Shown: piece after piece, positions 1 to 12,100 of the stretch
How positions within the stretch are numbered: the first letter of the stretch is position 1
Layout: each line of letters starts with the position of its first letter
Origin: Pristionchus mayeri
Lineage: Eukaryota; Nematoda; Chromadorea; Rhabditida; Neodiplogasteridae
Direction of reading: 5' to 3'
Length of the DNA: 64,000 nucleotides
Assembly (NCBI GenBank): GCA_036245805.1
Contig: BTRK01000004.1
Coordinates: 26,116,619 to 26,180,618 of the forward strand
The notes under the pieces: generated by a model
What the model was told of the DNA's origin: nothing
Database searches by the model: none
Seen by the model: the letters and a program-made list of their open reading frames with translations, nothing else
Translations under genes and position numbers: made by a program

Positions 1-130
1 TTTGCGATAATAGCGGGATATGGTAGTGGTATACGGTATCTGGGGGTACTGTACTATCGATTGGGTACGGTACCTAGTCTTGACCTACCATTGACCTACC
101 AATCGCTTTTTGACCATGACCCGGGGTTCA

Positions 131-179
131 TGGTTTCGCACTGCTCCCCTCAAATCGAGGGGAGCAGTGCGAAACCATG
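131..179. repeat. Short near-perfect palindrome
   Basis: The sequence TCATGGTTTCGCACTGCTCC followed by a short spacer is mirrored exactly by its reverse complement, giving arms of about 22 bp around a 5-7 bp loop. It could form a strong hairpin. It is not associated with any gene I can see and may be the remnant of a small inverted-repeat element. Confidence 0.8.
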
Positions 180-1310
180 AATAGGGGGTCATGGGGGTCG
201 CCGCCGGCGTGGGGAACTATGCTCCAGGGTAAAAATGCACGCTGAATCCAATGGAAATGAAACTAAAATGTAATCTTTTGAAAAAATTTTCAGGGTGGCA
301 ATTTTGAAAATTCAAACGATCATAACTTTTTTCTTAGATGAGCTAGCCCTTCACTTCCCACAGGAAAACTGCTTATCTCGTCGAGATCTTTCAGAATTAC
401 TATAAATTTACGGGGTTCGGATAAGCCGTTCAAAAGTTTCAAAAACCGATCGCCCAGTTCGGCGCACCACAGAGAATGAGGGGTCAGAGATACGGCTTCC
501 TAAGGTCGATTATCGTGATCTACGCGAAAAAGTACCCCTGGGCGCTAATTTTCAGGGTAGGTGAGTTTTTCGTTGTACGGACCCTGTAGGGATTTGCTCG
601 ATTCTCTCAGAATTCCTCTGTTATATCTAGTTACAGGGTGGGCCAAAAATATGGTGACATTTTTCTATAGGCTGGTAAATATTCAGCTTGGTTTCGTTGG
701 TCATCAAATCGTACATGGTTGTTACCCAAAACTCTAGTTTGCATAGCTCTTAGGTCCTTCTTGTTTCCAAGTACCCCTCACTTATCTGACCTAGTTATTG
801 AATTATCACCAGAGGTCGAAAAGTAGGTCCAAAACGACACAACGTGCCCGTTTATTGGAGTTCGGACCGGTGCAAAAGCAGAAAACGTACACATTTTCCA
901 TGTATTTTTTGTTAAAATTGTGAATAATATACCCAATAATTTCATATGAAAATTTTAGAAACGTGCCCACCTTTTACAAATTTTGTGACCTACCCTTTCG
1001 ACTACTGATTGTCACGAAATTTCGCCTTAAAGTAGGTCGAAGTCAAAAAGTTCCCCTGTAGAAAGTATACGATACATTTACCCATTGAAGTCAGTGGTAC
1101 ATGTAGAATCGAAATATGTAATTTATGACTAAAAGCTAAACATAATATTGTTCGCGAATTAATAATATGTTATTTTTTGAGAACGTCACGTTAGCGACAC
1201 TAATTCTTATATCTCACACGAATGTAAATGCGAAAACAGAGCTTTTCAAATGGCTCAGAAAATCATAACTTGCTGTGTTTGCCACATTCTTTCTGATTTA
1301 TTCCTAATGC
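180..1310. other. No gene recognised
   Basis: AT-rich unique-looking sequence. I looked for the N-terminal (deacetylase) half of hst-1 here and did not find it; no long open frame, RNA gene or clear repeat was seen. The stretch may be intron of hst-1 or intergenic. Confidence 0.4.
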
Positions 1311-1690
1311 TATTCGGGGTGATAAGACAACTCGGAAAAAACATTTCGGAAAAAGACATCTCGGAAATTCCATCTCGGAAAATGCCATTTCGGAAAAGGA
1401 CATCTCGGAAACTTTACACTGAAAATCCACTTTCGCGCAATTTTATTGTTATTATCAGATACTTCTACTTGATTTACATTGCAAACGATAAAAAACAAAA
1501 ACAAAAATAATATTTAATCAGGAGAAAATAGCTTCGAAAGTCATGTGCGCGCTCTTGAAATTTTGCGAAATCTTTCCGAAATGGAATTTCCGAGATGTCC
1601 TTTTCCGAGATGGAATTTCCGAAACGTCTTTTTCCGAAAAGTCATTTTCCTAAATGTTTTTTCCGAGATGTCTTATCACCCTATTCGGTA
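1311..1690. repeat. Fold-back element built of TTCCGAGATG-like units
   Basis: Arms at about 1311-1420 and 1576-1690 are inverted copies. The outer ends read CGGGGTGATAAGACAACTCGG-like on the left and its complement (GATGTCTTATCACCCTATTCG) on the right. Inside each arm a short unit resembling TTCCGAGATG is repeated several times with small changes, so the arms are themselves degenerate tandem repeats. No coding capacity is apparent. The structure fits a non-autonomous inverted-repeat transposable element. Confidence 0.7.
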
Positions 1691-2054
1691 TGTGAAAATT
1701 AGAAGAGCGTTTTTTGAGGTTTTTCTTTGTTGAAAATATTACCTTCTATTCAATTCGTAATAACACTTTCTGCTTGATGCTTGTCCGTATTTGCAAATAG
1801 AAGTCCAATAATTATAGGACAAAATCATAACCCTTGTTGCACGAGAGATTTTCGAAACTTGCGCTGTTTTTACACTAGAGAAGGTAAATAAGTAAGCGGT
1901 GCACGGCATGCTTTCTCTGATGTGCATTTTCATTCTCAGAATATTACGTGCTCAATTTAGGTGGCCAGAACACATGCGACACGGCACCATTTTTGCGGAT
2001 GGTCTATTGAACGTAGCCGTAAGCTCTGGCGAACTCCCCCCCCCCCCCCTCGCT

Positions 2055-2905
2055 AGGCGTCCTAGCGGCACAAGGCCGTTTAAAATTGAGATAAAGCCTC
2101 TTTCTTTTTTTCAAAAGGAAGCTACCATCCAGTGATGGGCTAGGAAATATGACCAAATTTTTTTTTGCGACCCCCGGACCATTTTTGCTTTGCGACCCCC
2201 CGGATCGGGCCCAACTGGTGACCGGGGGGGGGGGGGGGGGCTGCGGCTGCGACCCTCCGGTTGATGACAATGTTATGGCCCTCTACTGCAACCCTCCGGG
2301 ACCGCGGACCTTCCCAATTTGCCACCACCCCCCCCCGGCAAAAGCCATATTTAAAGCCCGCCACTGCTATAACAGAAATAAAATGGTTCGAACAATTACA
2401 CCACGTCCACCCTTAACACCGAAATACGCAATAGCTAGATAGATGCGCGATAGTTTTGCTCCAGCTCACTAATTCCCGGAACTGGCGGTCACGCCCACAA
2501 TTTTTACACGCAGTTGTCAGCCGGGGCCGTTAGGTTGCACCAGAATTTTAAATTGTGGTGCGTTCCGCGTGCGCGCGCGCATTCCTAATTTCATTAAAAC
2601 AGATCGTACACGTAGTGAGAAATTTTTATGGTGTATGCCAACTTATTGTAATTCAATGATACCATCATGCTCTAGAACTTTACTGCTGACGTCATCATTC
2701 CTAGTCTTCACTCTATTGCGGGGCGGTAGTGTGGACCAAAAGTAACGTAACTTTGGAAATCGGAAAAACTTTCTGGGTTTTCATGCTTAAGTTGTAGTAC
2801 ATACATGATAGGAATGATGACGTCAACAGTAAAGTTGTAGGGCATGATGGTATCTTTCTTTTGAAAAAAAGAACGAGGCTTTATCTTAATTTTAAACGGA
2901 CTTGC
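2055..2905. repeat. Interrupted palindromic element
   Basis: The stretch about 2070-2129 (ending GCTACCATC) is the inverted partner of about 2847-2905, and the stretch 2659-2705 (starting GATACCATC, containing GACGTCATCATTCC) is the inverted partner of 2808-2854. The two halves of the left arm are therefore contiguous in the right arm but separated on the left by roughly 530 bp, which includes a hAT-like element at 2130-2366. The simplest reading is an older fold-back element with a later insertion in its left arm. Confidence 0.6.
2130..2366. mobile_element. hAT-like MITE, copy 1
   Basis: Begins CAGTGATGGGC and ends with GCCCGCCACTG, an imperfect terminal inverted repeat typical of non-autonomous hAT elements. 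The interior is close to the copy at 3419-3618 (shared GGAAATATGAC and several GCGACCC blocks) and carries a long run of G. Short open frames across it are poly-proline or poly-glycine shadows of the homopolymers. It lies inside the left arm of a palindromic element. Confidence 0.65.
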
Positions 2906-3116
2906 GATCTTTTAAGTGAGCGCGATTTGATAGTCGAAAAGTGACAGTACCAACTTTGGCCTTCTGAATCTCGACGATGACGACCGATATCAAAATTCTG
3001 ACAACACAATTTGAAATACTTATTGGCAAATTTGTTGTCAGATACGGCACATTTTTTTCCTACCGCCGCGGGAGGTCGTTTCTCTCGCGATTCCTCTTAT
3101 ATATTTGCTAATTGAG

Positions 3117-6100
3117 GTCCTTCCACGACAGACATGCGGTCTGTATACACACACTCAACTTTTCCATCTCTACCCTGGAGGGGTCAATAAGCTGATTTCG
3201 TCCATCCAAGGAGGAGATCTATTCTGGACCATCGTTCTCAATCCAGTATTACATTATTCCTTTTGATTTTCCTTGAGGATAGAGTGGAGAAAATATGATG
3301 AAGTTGAAGATATTACGGTTCATGGAGAGAAGTGTGAGAGAGCTCGATGCATAGTTTATCTACATGATATTCAACAGGTGTATAGATTATATAGATTAAG
3401 AAGCAAGTAGGTTGGAAGCAGTGATGGGCTAGGAAATATGACAAAAAAATTTGCCGAATCCCCGGCCCATTTTTTCTTTGCGACCCTCTGGCACGGGGTT
3501 CCCTTTGCGTTGCGACCTTCCGGCTGACCGGGGGGGGGGGGGGGGAGCGGCTGCGACCCTCCGAGCCATCGCATTGACGTCAATGCGATGGTCCCCCCGG
3601 CCAAGAAGCCCGCCACTGGTTGAAAGCCCCCGTTTCTAGCGTCTGTATTCTATTACTTTTATTTTATCCTTTCTGCGCTCTTTCCTCACGGACTTTTTAT
3701 ATTCCTAAATAATCTAATGCACATCTCAGAGATTAATGTTTGGCTGGACATGGAGTAGCATTGCAGATTTCAATCTTCATGACTCACCAGCAGAATTTTG
3801 CCCATGATCGACTGGCTGAGTATACCTTCGAGAACGTCCTCTCATTTCTTGAGTGCTGGACGAGGCTTCGATTCAGATGGGAGGACCCTATTTCTGTTGC
3901 CGAACGATACTTTCACATTTTCCCAATGGAGAAGACGCCTGTCTGGAGTGTTAGTTTTGTTTGAGCATTAATATTTACTAAGGGTTAGAAAACTTATTTC
4001 AAGCAATCCTGCAATTCTCTCTCACATACACAGAAACTAAAAAACCTCAGATGAATCGATAATAATAATGAAAATATAATAGGGAGAAAATACTGATAAG
4101 ACATTTCGTCGGCAGAGTACATCGAGCGAAATCTATCGTTTTGCACATATAACAAATCGAAAAATGAAGGACCCTGAGGAAGGAGCCGAAAGTAAGAACA
4201 ATATTATCTCGAGATGGATGGCTAGAGTATGAACGTGAAATCGTTTGGCGAGGACCCCCCCCCCCCCCTATTTTGTACTTTTTGTGCAGCTTCGTATTCT
4301 ATGAACAGACGTGCGTGGCAATATGCTTTTTCTAGCCAATAACCAAAATTGATGCATTTTAAACATTTTTGGAAATATGAGGCCTGGTAAATCGATGATT
4401 TTGTGCTCGCGAGTGAATTTGGTTAAAATGCTTCAATAGAAACTCATATTTCCAATTATAGATTTGTGGCACGCAAGGCATCCGGAAAATAAGTTTTTTT
4501 TGAAAACGAGCTGCGCTAATGAAAGCGCGCGTAGACAAGTTTCGCCGCGAGTAACACGACTTTAAGAGAAAAATTATTAGTCGAAAAATTTCATATTTTT
4601 TACCTGAAAATCTTCCTTTTTTTAAAAGTTTCTTTGATGTTCCATTCAAACATAAAATTTATTGAAAATATGCATATCTCGTACTTCTGAGACCTGAGAT
4701 AGAGCCGGGCTCGGAACCGGGAAATTACTAAACGCCGGATCTAGGAAATGTAACCAACGTCAAAAGTTTTCTCGTCTTGATTTTCTCCATCATAAATATC
4801 TCGATAATATTGTTCCTACTATCATCTACTGATTCCTCAATGTTTCGTCAATCTCACAGAAGACTTGTGTTCTGCAATTGTAAATGATATTGATTTATAA
4901 TGTGACTTCAGAATCCTTGTCTAGATGATAGACACCGTTCGATCTTACCACCATCCTTCAACTGTTCCAACCTCACTCTTCCCAATTTACTCATCGTTGG
5001 ACCTCAAAAAACAGGTTATTTATGAGCAATTCCAACCAACAATAAGAGTCAAACAAATCTTGGCATACTATTTTTTTTAAAAATCGGCTAAAGTAGTAAT
5101 CCTGGGTGCTGATCATCGTGAACAACTTCATTTTGCTCTATCTCGCCCAGCCATGCCGGACTGGATGTAGGTCTAGACCATTAAAAGCTCATAGTTGTTT
5201 GTGAGAATTTCGTGAAAGTCGTTTTAGTATATGTGTGGTATTTAAATTGGATTGTGTTTGCTATACACCACATTTGTGATGAATATATAAGCTTTACGCC
5301 GCCAATTGTGAGGCAGAAATCAGATTCATTATTCATATTCGCCCGCGAGTTTGTAGCATAACGCTGTTAAATTCATCACAAAATGGTGTGTAGCAAAAAA
5401 ACTTAAATATTACACATACTAAAAGAAAAATGATACCCAAATGAAAGGCCATGTTATCATGTATTCATGGGTGTAAGTTTTGCCTTAAATTCGAGAACTT
5501 ACATAATTGTCACAAAATTATCTTTGATATTTTAATGTCAACGGCTTCGATGGTTTTAAATATATCTTGCGAAAATTTGAAGTATTTTCAAATAGGTGTT
5601 GTTGAGTGTTGCGTGTTGAGGGACGACAGCTCTCGCCTCGTTCCTCCAATTACACCCCGATGTGAGCACAAATGGAATACTCGAGAGAACTTTTGAGGAG
5701 GTTAGTTTTTTTTGTCATTTTGTATTGTCCATTTGACTACCCCCACTCGATGCGTCTAAATGAATAATATGTATCTATTCCGTCATCCCTATTAGCCATG
5801 ATCTACATATTTTGTGGAAATCACGAGTTTACCTTAAATTTTGAAAACCACTATATTTTGATTTATTGATGGATGCTTCTATCTTGCCATGTTTCCCGGG
5901 TTCATTATACATTATTTTATTTTTAACGATAAAGTAATAAAACAAAAAAATGAGCCAAAAAGTACAGTAGTCTCGAAGTAAATGTAGTAAATGCGTTACG
6001 TCGGGAGTAGTAGCTCATTATTCCGTATTCAAATATTCCGGCTGTGGTCCGTAACGCGCGTTAAACGCTGACCATTTTAATCTAATAATATTGTTTTTCG

Positions 6101-7169
6101 ATACCAGTGAACATAATTTTCATAATTTCTGATTCTGTCTCTCCAAGCAGTTGCCTTCTTCAGTTATCGTTCTTACGCTATAATTCTTATGATTTAGATT
6201 CAATTCTTCTCTGGAGAAAACTATTACAAAGGTTTTGGGTGGTACAGCCAACTCTTCAGAAACAGTTAGTTTTTTTTTTAAATTTTTTATGGAGCAACAT
6301 AATTGTTAACAAATGGAAATTTTGGAAATTAATCAATGTGAAAAGGCAATTTGCTGCGGAGTTTGTCCTGTTGTTGTAATTGTAATTGCATTTGAAGGAA
6401 CTATCGTGCTGGACAAGAGTGCAACGTATTTTGATTCGTGGGAAGGGCCTCGGAGGGCAGCTACACTACTCCCTCACGCTAAGATTGTCGTGATACTGCA
6501 CGACCCCGTACTCAGGTAGGAGGGAGTGATGCACCCATGGCTCCCTTCCACAAGATGCTCCTCTTTGATGTCTTACAGAGCTTATTCCTGGTTCAACCAC
6601 TTGGTGGCACGAAATGAGTCTATTGTGAATGGCCTATCGATGGATGACGTACTCGATGGGAAAAGCGCAAGCGCCAAGAGAATCAGAAGTAGATGCATTT
6701 CGGGCGGACGGTAATACGGCAATATTGTAGGTGATAACTGTTGATATATAGATATGCTCATCACTTGGATCGATGGCTGGAATGGTTCCCCTCCTCTCAG
6801 TTTTACCTTATTGATGGGGGAGAATTGAAAGAGAATCCTGTCCGAACATTAACGGATTTAACTCGATGGCTTGGCCTTCCTCCTTTCGACTTTCACTCTT
6901 CCATCAAATATAACCACAAGAAAGGTTTTCATTGTAAAGTGAGTTGTCTCTCTAATATAAACACTAATCTTCCTAATCAGATAATCTCGGGTATTCCTTC
7001 ATGTTTGGGCGCGTCGAAAGGTAGATCATATCCCTCTCTTTCTCCTTCTCTATCCTCTCGTCTCTGTTTTTTGTTTCAATCTGATAACGTTGTTCTTCAT
7101 AAAATGCTTCTTAAACACAATTTCCCTGTCCCTGTGTGGCTTTCATCTTCTTTAGATAAACCATGCTAG
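3117..7169 (+). CDS. hst-1: Heparan sulfate N-deacetylase/N-sulfotransferase, C-terminal part
   Basis: NDST is a Golgi type II membrane enzyme that removes acetyl and adds sulfate to glucosamine in heparan sulfate. Only the distal part of the deacetylase region and the sulfotransferase domain are seen. Exons: 3117-3245, 3767-3949, 4912-5014, 6198-6264, 6398-6515, 6579-6710, 6752-6938, 6981-7169; phases agree except across one missing piece. Recognisable motifs are [19 protein letters not shown], the PAPS-binding loop [34 protein letters not shown], and [12 protein letters not shown] near the C terminus, all in the order found in vertebrate NDST1. The last 42-bp intron is a multiple of three and open, so retention is possible. 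The N-terminal half must lie upstream. The roughly 30 residues after the PAPS loop (HP...TFEE region) were not found between 5015 and 6197. Confidence 0.93.
3419..3618. mobile_element. hAT-like MITE, copy 2, with 8-bp target duplication
   Basis: Starts CAGTGATGGGC, ends GCCCGCCACTG, and is flanked by GTTGGAAG on the left and GTTGAAAG on the right, an 8-bp target-site duplication with one mismatch. Eight-base duplications and CAGTG-type ends are the hallmark of the hAT superfamily. At 200 bp it has no transposase and would need an autonomous partner. It sits in an hst-1 intron. Confidence 0.8.
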
Positions 7170-7587
7170 TGGCGAGTATCAATTTACCCTTGCCCATTTG
7201 TACGATTTATCTACTCATTCCTCTCTTCAAAACTATTTGTACGGCCGATTGTACATTCATATAATTTACTCTTTCTAAACCTTTCGCATTCGTTACTAAA
7301 TGTATCAATTGATCTCTTATGCACTTGCCAATTTGCCATGCATGTTATCGCTTCTTTTTTAAATTGTAATTTTGCCATACTATTGTCCTTTTAATGGGTT
7401 TACTTAGCAATCTACTGTAGAAACCAATGGTGCTATCGATAACTCGTTGTGAAACCCTTTGGATAAAACATCTTGTATGATTTCTGGAATTATTTTGTGC
7501 GGGAAGCGTTAACAACGCTCTTTAAAATACCTATTTATCTAATACGCATTTCTAATACCAGTTGCATAACTATTGTGAGTAGAAGGT

Positions 7588-8783
7588 ATGCCGAAGTACT
7601 ATTGTGATTACTGCGATACCTTCCTGACTCACGACTCACCCTCAGTGAGGAAGACACACAACGGAGGAAGGAAGCACAAGGAGAATGTGAGGATGTACTA
7701 CCAGGTAAGGATTATCGGAGGAGAGAGAGAGAGGATCCAATTCAGAAATGGATGGAAGATCAGGCCCAAAAATTGGTGGATGCGACAGCGAAGGCATTCG
7801 CAGCTGGAAGAGGTACCAAATGGAATTCATTCAGTGATTGGCGGAATCTCCGTTGCCTTCCCAATCTCATTGATTAGGTGGATGATAGCGGCGTGAATCT
7901 AAGACTGTTTTCATTCGGTGGAAATATGTCTTTACGGTTGGAAAAATGGGGAAAAAAACCCTAGTCTCTCTAAATGTTCGTACATGTACGGTAGGTTACG
8001 GCATATAATCATTGTTGGATCGATAGGGGAATTTAAAATTATATGTGACCCAACGAATCGGTTCTATACGTAGTTAGTGGTATAGTTAATGGGGGGGGGG
8101 GGGGATAATGTAGAATCGATTGGGACGGTACTCCATTCCCCCAAACGAGTTGCTCTCCGTTGTGCGAATGCCCCCCCCCCCCCCCCCCCCCCGGGTACAT
8201 GGATGGGAAGATTACAAATGATCGATAATCAATTAAATATCATTCCTACGTTTTCTCATGGAATGACTGTTTACATAAATGAGCATGGCTCAACATTTAC
8301 TAATTGTAATAAATTGTAGGGCGTGGAGTGGGTGGCCCTCCCATGGGTGGAATGCCACCAGGAATGATGCCTCCGGGGATGAGACCGATGCCTCCTATGG
8401 GAAGAGGTTACATTTTACAATATTTATTTGTCATTCACATGATAATCAACCATTTAAAAAAAAGTAAAATCCTGATGTTCTCGAGTTCTCCTAGAAAAAT
8501 GCAACCACGTATTTCTAGGGTTTTCATTGAAGTTTGATAATTTATTATCTTGTGATTTTTGCAATATTCCCTTACCGTACTGCACTGCTTAGTGCATAAC
8601 GGATTGTAGTGAGGGACTGTTTGTACATGTCTCGTGGAGAGTGATATGTGTGCAGGCATGCCTCCCTTCGGTGGTCCTCCAATGGGTGCGATTCCCCCTC
8701 CGTATATGATGGGTCGTCCTCCGATGGGACCCCCTGGCGGACCTCGACCTCCCATGCCTGGAATGCCTCCTATGCCTATGTAG
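7588..8783 (+). CDS. SNRPC: U1 small nuclear ribonucleoprotein C
   Basis: U1-C stabilises U1 snRNA pairing with the 5' splice site. Exons 7588-7704, 7746-7812, 8320-8406 and 8656-8783 join in frame to a protein of about 132 residues, near the family's usual length (about 150). The first exon encodes [20 protein letters not shown] followed by [10 protein letters not shown], i.e. the C2H2 U1-type zinc finger (Cys6, Cys9, two His). Exon 2 gives the helix [17 protein letters not shown]. Exons 3 and 4 are a Pro/Gly/Met-rich tail ([18 protein letters not shown]). The start is the ATG at 7588 directly before the zinc finger. The third intron (7813-8319) holds a G run near 8089 and a C run near 8170, which are assembly-sensitive. 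Confidence 0.95.
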
Positions 8784-9105
8784 TTTCGAAAATTCAACGT
8801 CCATATCCATCGAATCACTTTCAAAAATCAACCATTTCTTTGTTTTTTAAAAGTATTAAATAATTGTCGATGGTGACTTTATTTATTTTCTTCCATATGG
8901 CCGATCGCATTCAAATATTCCCTCTCCCGCATTCTTTCAGTTGTTAGCATTGTTTCTCAGGCTATCAGTTTTAAACTGCGTTGAATAAATTCTAAAAATC
9001 GAATCAACTGTCTCTGATTTGTGTGTTGATGCCAACGTACTAATGTCGTGTGTGAATATCTGTGGCTGATTGGATTGACAGAATCTGTTGATAATTTATT
9101 ATTAG

Positions 9106-12100
9106 ATGAGTGATCGTGATCGATTGAAGAAGAGTATTACGAATACATTCAAGATTCATGCATTCACCCTTAAAAAGTAAGTTGGTGCGATGACGAATGA
9201 CTAGCTCCAATATCTTATTTTCAGGGAGGCTCTAGAATTCGCGGTGGATAAATTGGAGGAATTTGATAAGGACAAACGACAATACTGGATTAAAAGATTT
9301 GTTGAAGGACTAAGGAAAGAAAATTGTAAGCTGACCGTCTTTTGTAATTGAATGAGTTATCTTGGCCAGTGAATGGGAATGTCGTAGACTTGGATACTCT
9401 TACAAACGTGGCTTTCTCCGTCTCCAAATCGAAAAATGAGAAGTGAGTGAACACTTGCATCCTCTGAGCAAAAAAAATGTGCAGCGTGCCAATATTGAAT
9501 GTCTTCAACGTGTCTTCAGTACCTCGATGGGATCTGGCTCCCGATGGAGAGGTCAGCTGTTGCCACTTTGTGAAAATACTCTACTCTTTAATCATATATT
9601 ATTCATATTTTGAAGGATAGACAATGGTTTAGATGGTATTGCACGGGGGGAAGACGAGGGAGGAACTGGAAGTGGACGATGCCACTATGGCTCTCAGGCA
9701 GAGACTCATGCTGGTGCAGGGGGTGAGAATACTCCAGTCCATTCTCCATTTGATTCCCTCAGCGTGTGTCTCGTACTCGTGAACTGGAGGGCTGCACGAT
9801 CTCTCCCATCGACTCTCTGATCACAGCTGCTCCCTCGCAAGGGACCATCATCGTCATTGGAGTACTCGTCAAGATAAAAGCAAGTCGATCCGAGTCCCTT
9901 CCTCCTTGAGAGTTGCCTCTTTCCAGAATGATCAATACCACATCGAGGATCTCACTGGTTGCATTCCTATAGAGATTAACGAGCAGACCACCTTTCATGC
10001 AGGCATTTTTCATCTTGGATCTGTTATGATTTTTGAGGTACGTTCAACATTCTTAAATCTCCCAACAAGACTGACTTCTCTGAAGTTGATATGAACATTT
10101 GCATCAACCTTTCCTTTGGCATGGATGTGTAGAGGGGGATTGGTGAATGTGCTTGTGTTGAGGGTGAATGGGATGGACGAGTGCTCATCGTGTCTGCCAT
10201 TGCTCTGCTTCCTTCTCATTCTGCCGATCAAACGAGAACTTATATGGGAACTGCAAATATATTCGGAGGAACGGAGAGAATTGCATTCAGGTTCACACCT
10301 CTATCTGTGATTCATTTGAGTAGATTTGAATAGCCGTTTTTTCGTAAGAGGGGGGGGGGGCGGGATGATCTCTGTCTTTGTGCAGGTCGTGTCCCAAACT
10401 GTCTTCGAGAGCAGCTCGTCTCTCCCATTCCTCCCTCGTTATCCTCTCTGATGTCAATGTAGACAAGCATGAAGTGAGTGAGACCATTCTACCGATAGAA
10501 GAAGCCCCATGTGTTGAGAGGGGGGGGGGGGGGGGGAGATCGGCTTTTTTTTCTATTTCGTCCCGGATTGAGCAAACATATCCGAAAACTAACTAATATG
10601 AGCAATAAAACTCCTTAAACATATTCGATCATTTTGAAAGTTGCTCATAAATTCCTTTCCCGTGGTTTTTTTATGATGGATCAATATATCACGGATCTCC
10701 TGTAAAAATGCAGGAACCCGAGCGACAGAAAAAAATAGTTTCCTCAGATTCAGCTGGAACTGGTAGGACAGGGTATAGTGAGGCCGGAGAGAACGATTAT
10801 TCCCTTCGTTTTGCGAAATTTGCATGTCTATGGTTAGTAATGACCTACCACTAAAAATGGTCGTTTCTCAGTCAGTTTTTGACGTACAGCGAGCAAATTT
10901 TTCCCAATGGATGCGTAATCGAATGATCTACAAATAACTCAATTAAGGGTATGGTCTAGAACATCACCTTCCATGCGTAATTGTCGAAAATCACTTTTAA
11001 TTCTAATTATCTCAAAACTTTCCTCTAAAGGGTACGATTTTTATTGCAGAATCTGATTCTCCATGGTCGAATTGGGGTACTGAGGTAGTTCGCTGGCCAC
11101 AACTCTGTCCCCCCAATACCGATCCTCAGTAGGGATATCCCGGACATTGCATATTCTTGTGCAAAAATCACATTTTTGTTCGTAACTCATTTCAAAGTTA
11201 TGCAAATGACACTTTTAAAAAAGCCAATCGATAGCTCTCTCCGAGACGAACACAATCGATTCTGAGGCCCTAGTCGCTAAAACTAACCGTTTTTGAGATA
11301 TATCGAATATACTATTTTTTTAAATTCTATTTTCTTGTTGTCGAATTGTGATTTGACTGATCAAGAAAATAGAAGAAAAAAATAGTATATTCGATATATC
11401 TCAAAAACGGTTAGTTTTAGCGACTAGGGCCTCAGAATCGATTGTGTTCGTCTCGGAGAGAGCTATCGATTGGCTTTTTTAAAAGTGTCATTTGCATAAC
11501 TTTGAAATGAGTTACGAACAAAAATGTGATTTTTGCACAAGAATATGCAATGTCCGGGATATCCCCACTGAGGATCGGTATTGGGGGGACAGAGTTGTGG
11601 CCAGCGAACTACCTCAGTACCCCAATTCGACCATGGAGAATCAGATTCTGCAATAAAAATCGTACCCTTTAGAGGAAAGTTTTGAGATAATTAGAATTAA
11701 AAGTGATTTTCGACAATTACGCATGGAAGGTGATGTTCTAGACCATACCCTTAATTGAGTTATTTTTGTAGATCATTCGATTACGCATCCATTGGGAAAA
11801 ATTTGCTCGCTGTACGTAAAAAACTGACTGAGAAACAACCATTTTTAGTGGTAGGTCATTACTACCCATAGACATGCAAATTTCGCAAAACGAACGGAAT
11901 AATCGTTCTCTTCGGCCTCACTATATCCTATCCTACCAGTTCCAGCTGAATCTGAGGAAACAATTTTTTTTTCTGTCGTAAAAAGGTCTCCTTTTCCTAC
12001 ATTTTTACAGGAGATCCGTGATATAGTCGTTGTAATTCTGGTTCTTATAAGCTATTTGGAATCGATGTCAGTTTGACACCAGTAATTCCCCCTTTCTTCC

